A DNA stretch of 64,000 nucleotides from Anaerolineales bacterium (GTDB lineage: Bacteria > Chloroflexota > Anaerolineae > 4572-78 > J111), in contig JABTUW010000003.1 in the NCBI GenBank assembly GCA_015075185.1, forward strand, positions 434,001-498,000. The letters run 5' to 3'. Of the stretch, positions 42,736 to 49,997 are shown piece after piece (position 1 is the first letter of the stretch; each line of letters starts with the position of its first letter). Both the position numbers and the translations under genes were made by a program. The notes beneath the pieces are model-generated. The model did not search any database. It was not told the origin of the DNA and was given only the letters and a program-made list of their open reading frames with translations.

Positions 42736-43728
42736 ATGATTACATCCATGACCAAACGACACCGCCTGGAGGCCACCTTTGCCGGCGCGCCGGTTGACCG
42801 GCCCGCTGTAGCCTTGTGGCGGCACTGGCCGGTTGACGACCGCTACGGCGCGGAACTGGCCCGCGCACACCTGGAATTTCAGGGCCTGTTTGATTTTGAT
42901 TTTATCAAAGTCACCCCCAGCAGCGATTTTATGGTTTCCGGCTACGGCGCGGAGAGTCACTGGGTGGGCAATGAGGAAGGAACCCGTGAATGGGGGCCGC
43001 GTATCATCCAATCGGCGGAGGATTGGCTGAAGCTCAAACCGCTGGAGCCGGATCAAGGCTTGTTCGCTGAAGTGATTGAGGCCAACAAGCGCATCGGCCA
43101 AGCTCTTGGCGAAGGGACGCCTTTTATCCAGACCATTTTTAACCCGCTCTCCCAGGCCAAAAATCTGGCTGGGGCGCGGCTGTTAGCTGATATGCGCCAA
43201 TACCCGGATGCCGTCAAAACGGGCCTGGCCGTCATCACTGAGTCGACCCTGCGTTTCATCGAGGCGCTGCGCCGGTCAACCCAAGCGGCTGGTATCTTTC
43301 TGGCCGTACAACACGCCAGTTATGACCTTTTGACCGAGGCGGAATACCGTGAGTTTTGCCAGCCGCTCGACTTGCAGCTTTTGGCCGCAACGGAGGGGAT
43401 GTGGTTCAACCTGCTGCACCTGCACGGGGTCAACGTGATGTTTGATCTGGTCGTCAAGTACCCGGTGCAGGTCATCAACTGGCACGATGTCGAGACGCCG
43501 CCTTCGTTGGGGGAAGCGATGCGCCGGACCGACAAAGCCTTGTGCGGCGGTTTGCGCCAGTGGGAAACCATGCTGCGCGGCACCCCGGAGACGGTCCAGG
43601 CTGAGGCCAAAGCGGCCCTCGAAGCCACCGGTGGCTGGCGCTTTATCCTGGGCACCGGCTGCGTCACCCCGATCACCGCGCCGACGTGCAATATTTGGGC
43701 GGCGCGCAAAGCGGTAGATAGAGGATAG
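42736..43728 (+). CDS. Uroporphyrinogen decarboxylase-family protein
   Basis: 330 aa. The URO-D TIM-barrel fold is seen in RLEATFAGAPVDRPAVALWR, IFLAVQHASYDLLTEAEYRE, MWFNLLHLHGVNVMFDLV and YPVQVINWHDVETPPSLGEA. Near the end FILGTGCVTPITAPTCNIWA resembles the zinc or substrate end of the family. Members decarboxylate porphyrinogen or transfer methyl groups to corrinoid proteins; the branch is not clear, and the neighbours do not show a heme cluster. The last codons KAVDRG lie in a tandem GATAGAG repeat. The start is the ATG at 42736 or 42748. Confidence 0.88.
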   Translation: MITSMTKRHRLEATFAGAPVDRPAVALWRHWPVDDRYGAELARAHLEFQGLFDFDFIKVTPSSDFMVSGYGAESHWVGNEEGTREWGPRIIQSAEDWLKLKPLEPDQGLFAEVIEANKRIGQALGEGTPFIQTIFNPLSQAKNLAGARLLADMRQYPDAVKTGLAVITESTLRFIEALRRSTQAAGIFLAVQHASYDLLTEAEYREFCQPLDLQLLAATEGMWFNLLHLHGVNVMFDLVVKYPVQVINWHDVETPPSLGEAMRRTDKALCGGLRQWETMLRGTPETVQAEAKAALEATGGWRFILGTGCVTPITAPTCNIWAARKAVDRG

Positions 43729-43792
43729 AGGATAGAGGATAGAGAAGATAGAAGATAGTGTTATTTACCATCTACCATCTGCTATCTTCTAC
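43714..43792. repeat. Tandem GATAGAG/GAAGATA repeat with complementary arm
   Basis: Several copies of ATAGAGG and GAAGATAG are followed by CTATCTTCTAC, able to pair with the left side. It runs through the end of the URO-D gene and into the leader of the Nudix gene. Confidence 0.75.
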
Positions 43793-43814
43793 GCTTTTCG
43801 TCTCACGAGTCATT

Positions 43815-44375
43815 ATGGCCGACACGAACGAAGAAATCACGCTCACGGCTGAAGAAGCGGCTTCGCTGCGGCAGGGCTATCGTTACTGCCCGCGCTGTCG
43901 CAGTGAGATGGTGGACCGGCTGGCCTATGGCCGGCTGCGACGGGTCTGCTCCGACCCGGAGTGCCGCTTTGTCCAATTCATTGATCCTAAAGTTGGGGCA
44001 GCCGTGCTGGCCCTCAGCGACGATAACCGGGTTCTGCTGGTCAAGCGCAACGCCGACCCGGCCCGGGGAAGTTGGTGTTTGCCCGGCGGCTTTATGGAAG
44101 TGGGTGAGACGCCCAAAATGACAGCGATACGGGAGTGCCAGGAGGAGAGCGGCTATACCGTCGAGATTACCGGCCTGGTGGACGTGTATTATTATGAAAA
44201 TTACCGGGGCAGCGGCGTGCTGATTATGTACAAAGGCCGCGTGGTGGATGGGGCCGCCCAGGCAGGTGACGATGCCGAGGCGGTCGCCTTTTTCAGCCCC
44301 GACGAATTACCGGAGAACATTGCCTTTCAATCCAACCTCGCTACCCTGGCGGCCTGGCGCGAAGGGAGAATTTAG
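43815..44375 (+). CDS. Nudix hydrolase with N-terminal zinc ribbon
   Basis: 186 aa from the ATG at 43815 (MADTNEEITLTAEEAASLR). The N-terminal ribbon has YRYCPRCRSEMVDR and VCSDPECRF. The Nudix box is GGFMEVGETPKMTAIRECQE followed by ESGY, with the metal-binding Glu residues present. It resembles the NudC/ADP-ribose-pyrophosphatase type that hydrolyses nucleoside diphosphate derivatives; the substrate is unknown. An upstream start at 43758 would translate repeat. A hairpin repeat and then tsaD follow. Confidence 0.92.
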   Translation: MADTNEEITLTAEEAASLRQGYRYCPRCRSEMVDRLAYGRLRRVCSDPECRFVQFIDPKVGAAVLALSDDNRVLLVKRNADPARGSWCLPGGFMEVGETPKMTAIRECQEESGYTVEITGLVDVYYYENYRGSGVLIMYKGRVVDGAAQAGDDAEAVAFFSPDELPENIAFQSNLATLAAWREGRI

Positions 44376-44376
44376 G

Positions 44377-44442
44377 CAGGTAGCACGTAGCAAGGTAGCA
44401 GTTTGACGATTTTTTCCCTGCAATCTGCTACTCTGCTACCTG
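44377..44442. repeat. Intergenic CAGGTAGCA/TGCTACCTG inverted repeat
   Basis: A perfect 9-bp inverted pair (44377-44385 and 44434-44442) flanks tandem GTAGCA words and a T-run, so it can act as a terminator between the Nudix and tsaD genes. Confidence 0.75.
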
Positions 44443-44460
44443 TTTTGGAACAAGTAGAAA

Positions 44461-45516
44461 ATGACAAAAATCTTGGCCATTGAAACTTCCTGTGATGAGA
44501 CTGCGGCGGCGGTGATTGAGGATGGTTATCACATTAAATCGAATGTGGTTGCCTCCCAGATTGATATTCACCGGCGCTACGGCGGCATTTTTCCCGAAGT
44601 TGCCTCACGCCAGCATATTTTGGCTATCGGCACGGTCATTCAGGACGCCTTGATCGAATCTCGCACCGGCTGGAATGAATTGAAGGCGGTCGCCGTTACC
44701 TATGGACCGGGGCTGGCCGGCAGCCTGCTGGTGGGGGTTAATGCGGCCAAGGGCATTGCCCTGGCTCTGAGCCTGCCGCTAATTGGAGTCAATCACCTGG
44801 AAGGACATGTCTACTCCAATTGGCTCGATGTCGAGGATCGGGGACAGCCGCCGGAAATCAAATTTCCGACGCTCTCCCTAATTGTCTCCGGCGGGCATAC
44901 AGAATTGGTGCTCAGCCGTGATCACGGTGACTACGAGATTTTGGGCCGGACCATTGACGACGCTGCCGGCGAAGCCTTTGATAAGGTCGCTCGCATGCTG
45001 GGTCTTGGTTTTCCCGGTGGGCCGGCTATTCAGGATGCCGCCAAAGGGGGCAATCCTAATGCCTACAATTTCCCTCGGGCGCGGCTCGGAGATGGTTTTG
45101 ATTTTAGCTTCTCCGGGTTAAAAACGGCGGTCTTACGGGTTGTACAGAAATATGCCCCTAACGAGAATCTACCTCGTGCTGGAGCGGCGCACGCCCAACT
45201 CCCGTTGCGAACCATGCCCGTGGCCGATATTGCCGCCTCTTTTCAAATGGCAGTGGTGGATATTCTGGTCAGCAAAACCCTAGCTGCGGCAGAACACTCT
45301 GAGGCCACCGAGATTTTGCTGGCCGGCGGCGTTTCAGCGAATGCGTTGCTGCGCAACAAAATGATTTCTGAGGCAGGACGGCCGGTGCGCGTGCCTCCCC
45401 TCTGGCTCTGCACCGACAACGCCGCGATGATCGGCGCGGCGGCCTATTGGCGGCTGCAAAAAGGGCATGTGGCTGATTGGGAGCTGGATGTGGCAGCGAA
45501 TTTGCGGTTGGGATAA
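44461..45516 (+). CDS. tsaD: tRNA N6-adenosine threonylcarbamoyltransferase
   Basis: Transfers threonylcarbamoyl to A37 of ANN-decoding tRNAs with TsaB and TsaE. 351 aa, starting ILAIETSCDETAAAVIEDGY. The metal-binding motif is GVNHLEGHVYSNWL with both His, and VSGGHTELVLSRDHGDYEIL, LGRTIDDAAGEAFDKVARML, YNFPRARLGDGFDFSFSGLK and LLAGGVSANALLRNKM follow. Length is standard. Preceded by a hairpin repeat; the 85-bp gap to the next gene carries no clear terminator. Confidence 0.97.
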   Translation: MTKILAIETSCDETAAAVIEDGYHIKSNVVASQIDIHRRYGGIFPEVASRQHILAIGTVIQDALIESRTGWNELKAVAVTYGPGLAGSLLVGVNAAKGIALALSLPLIGVNHLEGHVYSNWLDVEDRGQPPEIKFPTLSLIVSGGHTELVLSRDHGDYEILGRTIDDAAGEAFDKVARMLGLGFPGGPAIQDAAKGGNPNAYNFPRARLGDGFDFSFSGLKTAVLRVVQKYAPNENLPRAGAAHAQLPLRTMPVADIAASFQMAVVDILVSKTLAAAEHSEATEILLAGGVSANALLRNKMISEAGRPVRVPPLWLCTDNAAMIGAAAYWRLQKGHVADWELDVAANLRLG

Positions 45517-45601
45517 TCATGCGGTTGACACTCTTATAATTTGGCGTCATCATTTGGGATAATACCAACTATTTGTAAACTTGTACCTGTAAGGTTTCAC
45601 C

Positions 45602-46399
45602 ATGAAAATTGAACGGCTTGCCTGTCCCAGTTGCGGAGGTTCCCTATCCGGCAACTTCTTGCCCTACAAGAAATTTGAATGTCCCAGTTGTGGCTCCACT
45701 TTATTAATTACCGATCTGGCAACGGACCAAACCGTACTCTGCCCACAGTGCCAAACCCCCAATCGTGAAGAGTTGCGTTACTGCTCAAACTGTGGCGGCT
45801 CGCTCAAGGTAGATTGCGTACTGTGCCATACGGCCAATCGAGTGGACGTGGTTTACTGTGCCCATTGTGGGGCCCACCTGGAACGAGCCAGAGCCAGGCG
45901 TCTGGAAATGCAGGAGACCCGGCGCCGCTTGCAGACCGAGCGGCTTGAGATTTTGAAGGAAAAGGAAGCGCGCCAGCAGCAGGAGAGGTTGGCACGGCTC
46001 ATCACGGCGTTGGAAGAGCCGGAAAATCACGGGTTTGCTATTTTCCAGCTCAATCAAATGGGGGATGAGGCTGTCGAGGCCCTGGTTGAAACCTTACTGC
46101 ATGATCATGACCCTGACGCTCGTTATGGTTCGGCGATTGCCCTGGGGAAGATTTGTACTGAGCACGAGATAAGGGTATTAAATAAGGCCAAAGTGACCCA
46201 GGCTTTAATCAGAGCTTTGGCTGATCCCGAGCCGGCCGTGCGTTTTTGGTCGGCGGAGGCCTTAGGTAGGTTTAAAAGTCCGTTGAGCCGAGAGCCGCTG
46301 ACAGCTTTACTGAAAGACCCGCATCAGGGTGTCCGCCAACAGGCGCGCCGTTCCCTGGAGAGGCTGGCCGGTGATAAGGTCAAAAGAAAAGATGCCTAA
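45602..46399 (+). CDS. Zinc-ribbon and HEAT-repeat protein
   Basis: 265 aa. Three or more zinc-ribbon CxxC pairs: CPSCGGSLSGNFLPYKKFEC with PSCG, LCPQCQTPN, YCSNCGG, LCHTANR and YCAHCGAH. A charged coiled stretch (RRLQTERLEILKEKEARQQQ) links to HEAT-like helices (GDEAVEALVETLLHDHDPDA, LADPEPAVRFWSAEALGRFK). It probably acts as an adaptor. The downstream PduO gene starts 8 bp before its stop, so the two are coupled. Confidence 0.88.
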   Translation: MKIERLACPSCGGSLSGNFLPYKKFECPSCGSTLLITDLATDQTVLCPQCQTPNREELRYCSNCGGSLKVDCVLCHTANRVDVVYCAHCGAHLERARARRLEMQETRRRLQTERLEILKEKEARQQQERLARLITALEEPENHGFAIFQLNQMGDEAVEALVETLLHDHDPDARYGSAIALGKICTEHEIRVLNKAKVTQALIRALADPEPAVRFWSAEALGRFKSPLSREPLTALLKDPHQGVRQQARRSLERLAGDKVKRKDA

Positions 46400-46961
46400 A
46401 CAAACAATCCTTTATACCGGCAGTGGCGACGAAGGCTATACCAGTCTTCTGGGCAAAGAGCGGGTGGCCAAGTACGATTTGCGCCCGGAAGCTTACGGGA
46501 CCGTTGACGAGGCCAGTTCGTTTATGGGCGTCGTTAGGGCCGACCCTTTGTCCAGCGAGCGCACCAAAAGATTGATCTTGGAAGCCCAACGTGACCTCTG
46601 GGTTCTCATGGGCGAGTTAGCCACCGCACCGGGAGTCAAACTGCCTAGCCAGGTGACTGCCGACCGGGTAGTGTGGCTCGAAGGCGAAACGGATAAGTTG
46701 GGAGCCGAAATCCCCCCCCTGACCCAATTTGTGGTCCCTGGCGATACTCTGGTCAGCGCCTGGCTGGATGTAGCCCGGACGGTCGTCCGGCGGGCCGAAC
46801 GCTGCGTCGCCCGGCTGATGCACGAAGAGGCTTTTGAAAATGAGGAAGTGATCCGCTATTTGAACCGCCTCTCCTCGCTCCTCTTTGCCCTGGCCCGCTA
46901 CGAAGAACACCTGGCGGGTCGGCAAACTACGTTAGCTAAAGAAGTGAGAAGTAGGGAGTAA
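46392..46961 (+). CDS. ATP:cob(I)alamin adenosyltransferase, PduO type
   Basis: 189 aa from the ATG at 46392 (MPKQTILYTGSGDEGYTSLL), overlapping the previous stop. Makes adenosylcobalamin. The signature is TGSGDEGYTSLLGKERVAK, then EAYGTVDEASSFMG, VVRRAERCVARL and EEVIRYLNRLSSLLFALARY. Consistent with a B12 theme in the window: the chelatase and the B12-type radical SAM enzyme. Upstream start at 46329 would translate into the previous gene and is unlikely. Confidence 0.95.
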   Translation: MPKQTILYTGSGDEGYTSLLGKERVAKYDLRPEAYGTVDEASSFMGVVRADPLSSERTKRLILEAQRDLWVLMGELATAPGVKLPSQVTADRVVWLEGETDKLGAEIPPLTQFVVPGDTLVSAWLDVARTVVRRAERCVARLMHEEAFENEEVIRYLNRLSSLLFALARYEEHLAGRQTTLAKEVRSRE

Positions 46962-46999
46962 GGAGTAGGGAGAAAAGATGTTTTCTTCCCCCCTACTTC
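46948..46999. repeat. GAAGTAGGG/CCCTACTTC inverted repeat around the start of the next gene
   Basis: A perfect 9-bp pair (46948-46956 and 46991-46999) with tandem AGTAGGGAG words encloses the ribosome-binding site and ATG at 46978, so pairing could hide that start. Confidence 0.65.
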
Positions 47000-47424
47000 C
47001 TATCCCCGGCTACCCTGTCCACCCCATGACCGTACATTTTCCTATCGCATTTTATTTGTTAGGCGTGTTACTGACCATGGCTTATTTGTGGCGCGGCCAA
47101 ACGGATTATGAGCGTTTTGCCTACTGGAGCTTCATCTTGAGTTGGCTGGCCGCCCTGGTAGCAAGTCTGACCGGGTTGATTGATCAGAACCAGCTTGAGT
47201 TGGCTGACCCTCGCCGTGATACGGTGAATAGCCACATTACCGCCGGAGTGGCTTTACTTATCCTCAATGGGCTGGTCTTATACATGCGCTTTCGCTGGCC
47301 GGATGTCCTGACCAGCCGCCGCTGGCCCTACCTTGGGCTGATGGCCCTGGGCGTGGCGGCTGTTCTGGTCGCCAATTGGTTGGGGGGGGAGTTGGTTTAT
47401 CGGCTGGGGGTGGGTATCCAATGA
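46978..47424 (+). CDS. DUF2231-like membrane protein
   Basis: 148 aa with four hydrophobic segments. It begins MFSSPLLPIPGYPVHPMTVH, and VHPMTVHFPIAFYLLGVLL has the conserved HP and HFP residues of DUF2231. Then SWLAALVASLTGLID, AGVALLILNGLVLYM and YLGLMALGVAAVLVANWLGG. Function unknown; the family may hold a haem or iron. Its stop is 6 bp from the convergent kynureninase gene. Confidence 0.85.
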   Translation: MFSSPLLPIPGYPVHPMTVHFPIAFYLLGVLLTMAYLWRGQTDYERFAYWSFILSWLAALVASLTGLIDQNQLELADPRRDTVNSHITAGVALLILNGLVLYMRFRWPDVLTSRRWPYLGLMALGVAAVLVANWLGGELVYRLGVGIQ

Positions 47425-47430
47425 AACAGA

Positions 47431-48717
47431 TCAGGTAACCATCCCCCGCTCCGCCGAATACTGCTCATAAATCCGCTGCTCCGCAATCTCCCGCAGTCGG
47501 TCTATCGCCCGATAAATATCGGTGAAGGTTGTGTAAAGCGGCGCAATCCCCAGGCGAATATTATCCGGCTCCCGAAAATCGGGAATGACCTTAACCGTGG
47601 GCGGCTCAGCTTCGATCAAGGCGCGGTTGATGCGGTAGCTCTCGGCGTGCCGTATGGAAACGTGGGAGCCGCGGATCTTGTTCTGGCGCGGCGTGCCGAT
47701 GGTAAAGCCCAATGGAACCAGCCACTGCTCGGCCAGGAAGATAAGGTACTCCGTCTGGCGGATGCTTTTGGCCCGCAGCCGTTCCATCCCCGCTTCCAAC
47801 AGAATGTCCAGGGCCGGTTCGATCGCTTTCATAGACAGCATCGGCGGCGTGCCGACCTTGTAGCGGGCAATGTCGTCTGCTGGGGTGTACTCCAGGTCAA
47901 AGGCAAAGGGATTCTTTGCCGCAAACCAGCCCCACATCGGCTGGTTGAGCTGGGTCTGCAAATCGCGCCGCACATAAAGAAAAGCCGGCGCGCCTGGCCC
48001 GCCGTTGAGATACTTGTAGGTACAGCCGATAGCTAGGTCCACATCGCAGCCATTCAGATCAACCGGCACTGCCCCCGCTGAATGGCTTAAATCCCACAAA
48101 ACCAGCGCCCCGGCCCGGTGGGCCTGCTCAGTTACGGCGGCCATATCGTACATAAAGGCGCTTTTAAAGGCAACATGGGTCAGGCTGACCAGGGCGGTTT
48201 CGCTGTCTATAGCCGCGCTGACCGCTTCCGGTTCGATGGTAATTGAGTCGGTGGAGGGAATGAGTTCCAGCCGGTGACGCCGGCCCAGCAGGTCAATAAT
48301 ACCCTGCAAAATGTACAGGTCGGACGGGAAATTAAAAACGTCGCTGACAACCTTGGTTCGGCCGGGCCTGGCCCGGAGCGCAGCGACCGCTAGTTTGAAC
48401 AGGTTGATCGAAGTGGCCTCGGTGACGACAATTTCGTCGGGCTGCGCGCCGACCAGCCGGGCGATTTTCGCGCCCAGTTCGGTGGGCGTGTGAATCCAGC
48501 CATCATTCCACAGGCGAATCAGGCGCTGCCCCCACTCATGCTCAACGGCGTGGCGCATGAAATCAATGGTGCGTTTGGGTAGCCGCCCCAGCGAATTGCC
48601 GTCCAAATAAATTAAGTCCGGTTCAGCAATGACAAACTCATCGCGAAACGGAGCCAGTTCATCCCGGCTGTCCAATTCGCGCGCAAATTCAAGATCGGTG
48701 CGGGTAAAGTCCATCAT
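47431..48717 (-). CDS. kynU: Kynureninase
   Basis: PLP enzyme that cleaves kynurenine to anthranilate and alanine. 428 aa, close to the family size. Features are YLDGNSLGRLPKRTIDFMRH, EWGQRLIRLWNDGWI, IVVTEATSINLFKLAVAAL, LWDLSHSAGAVPVDL and the lysine segment IGCTYKYLNGGPGAPAFLYV. The C-terminal arm has IRLGIAPLYTTFTDIYRAID. No other tryptophan-degrading gene is adjacent. Convergent with the DUF2231 gene. A tandem repeat hairpin precedes the start. Confidence 0.95.
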   Translation of the reverse strand: MMDFTRTDLEFARELDSRDELAPFRDEFVIAEPDLIYLDGNSLGRLPKRTIDFMRHAVEHEWGQRLIRLWNDGWIHTPTELGAKIARLVGAQPDEIVVTEATSINLFKLAVAALRARPGRTKVVSDVFNFPSDLYILQGIIDLLGRRHRLELIPSTDSITIEPEAVSAAIDSETALVSLTHVAFKSAFMYDMAAVTEQAHRAGALVLWDLSHSAGAVPVDLNGCDVDLAIGCTYKYLNGGPGAPAFLYVRRDLQTQLNQPMWGWFAAKNPFAFDLEYTPADDIARYKVGTPPMLSMKAIEPALDILLEAGMERLRAKSIRQTEYLIFLAEQWLVPLGFTIGTPRQNKIRGSHVSIRHAESYRINRALIEAEPPTVKVIPDFREPDNIRLGIAPLYTTFTDIYRAIDRLREIAEQRIYEQYSAERGMVT

Positions 48718-48725
48718 TTATAAGA

Positions 48726-48804
48726 GCCGAGGAGGGGTTAGGCGATGAGGCGGACGATTCTATTTGCATCCTCGCCTCTTCGTTTCCTCGCCTCGCTTCC
48801 TCCT
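48726..48804. repeat. GAGGCG/CCTCGCC-word inverted repeat
   Basis: GAGGAGGGGTTAGGCGATGA on one side and CCTCGCCTC words (twice) on the other are imperfectly complementary. It separates two leftward genes. Confidence 0.6.
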
Positions 48805-49773
48805 TTATGCCGGGCTTTTCATTTCGTCCAACCTGTTTTTATCAGCCGGGGATAACGCAATATTGACCGCCGGGATGAGTTCATCTAATTGCTCTACCGT
48901 GTTAGCGCCAATGATAGCCGAGGTCACCGTTGGATTGGCCAACAGCCAGGCCAGGGCCATCTGAGCCGTCGAGGCCCCGTATTGTGGGCCGATTTCGGCC
49001 AGTGTTTCGACCAGGCTGAACCCTTCGTTGTTGGTATAATTGCGCATGCGCTCGTTGCCGGCGCCGCGACTCTGGGCCGGAATGTGGCCGTTTCGCTTGT
49101 ATTTGCCGGTCAAAAAACCACCGGCCAGGGGGCTGTAGGGAATCACCCCTAAATTTTCTCGCCGGCATAAGGCCATCAACTCGGCTTCATACTCTTGACG
49201 ATGGACCAGGTTGTAGTGAGGCTGGAGCGATTCATAGCGGGGTAAGTGGTGGGCAGTGCAGACTGCCAGCGTCTCCTGTAACTGGGCGGCGTTATGATTG
49301 GAACAACCCAGGTAGCGAACCTTGCCCTGATTAATCATCTCCTCAAACGCCCGAAACGTCTCTTCCAGGGGTGTATTTTCGTCGGGCCAGTGGCTCTGGT
49401 AGAGGTCAATCGTTTCGATTTGCAGCCGGCGCAGGCTGTCCTCCACGGCCCGCAGCAGGTGGCTGCGGCTCAGGCCCTCGCCATCCGGGCCCTCCCACAT
49501 GCGACCCCGCGCCTTGGTGGCAATAATAACCCGGCCCTGCGCTTTCCGGGCAGTCAGCCACTCGCCAATCCAGCTTTCGGCCACCCCGCCGGGGTTATCT
49601 TTAGCCCAATAGGAATAAACATCGGCGCTGTCAAAAAAATTGATGCCGTTCGCCAGGGCGCGATCCATCACCGCAAAAGCGTCTTCCTTGGAAGAAGTCC
49701 AGCCCATGGTCATCGTCCCCAGGCAAAGACAGGAAACGTTAAGATCGGTATTACCGAGTTTTCTGTAGTCCAT
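48805..49773 (-). CDS. Aldo/keto reductase
   Basis: 322-aa NADPH-dependent TIM-barrel oxidoreductase. The catalytic tetrad is visible: Asp and Tyr in NFFDSADVYSYWAKDN, Lys in VIIATKARGRMWEG and His in DLYQSHWPDENTPLEET. The cofactor region is LAWLLANPTVTSAIIGANTV. A 69-bp piece of this gene has been copied to 56723-56791. The substrate is unknown. Starts at the ATG at 49773. Confidence 0.95.
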   Translation of the reverse strand: MDYRKLGNTDLNVSCLCLGTMTMGWTSSKEDAFAVMDRALANGINFFDSADVYSYWAKDNPGGVAESWIGEWLTARKAQGRVIIATKARGRMWEGPDGEGLSRSHLLRAVEDSLRRLQIETIDLYQSHWPDENTPLEETFRAFEEMINQGKVRYLGCSNHNAAQLQETLAVCTAHHLPRYESLQPHYNLVHRQEYEAELMALCRRENLGVIPYSPLAGGFLTGKYKRNGHIPAQSRGAGNERMRNYTNNEGFSLVETLAEIGPQYGASTAQMALAWLLANPTVTSAIIGANTVEQLDELIPAVNIALSPADKNRLDEMKSPA

Positions 49774-49984
49774 CAGTTATCCTCATTAGATCCAGCCAGT
49801 TCAGATTACCGTGAAACGTGATGAGTGATTCGTCAGGGCCAAGAAGTTGACACGGTCAAAGTTCACGCTTCACGCTTTAGACTTGGAAGAGTATAGCACG
49901 GATCAAAGGGGGAGTCACATTAATACCTCAGGTAGTCATTTTTCTCTGGCACGAGTTACTTTTTTCTATTTTCGATAACCAAGA

Positions 49985-49990
49985 TATACT
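49985..49990 (+). promoter_or_regulatory. -10 element (TATACT) with a probable leaderless start
   Basis: TATACT ends 7 bp before the ATG of the MalT-like gene, so transcription would begin at or near the start codon. The -35 is not clear. Confidence 0.4.
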
Positions 49991-49997
49991 TGGCCCT

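Noticed and set aside
43714..43792. Possible CRISPR array
   Set aside because: The repeated unit is only seven or so bases without unique spacers of CRISPR size.
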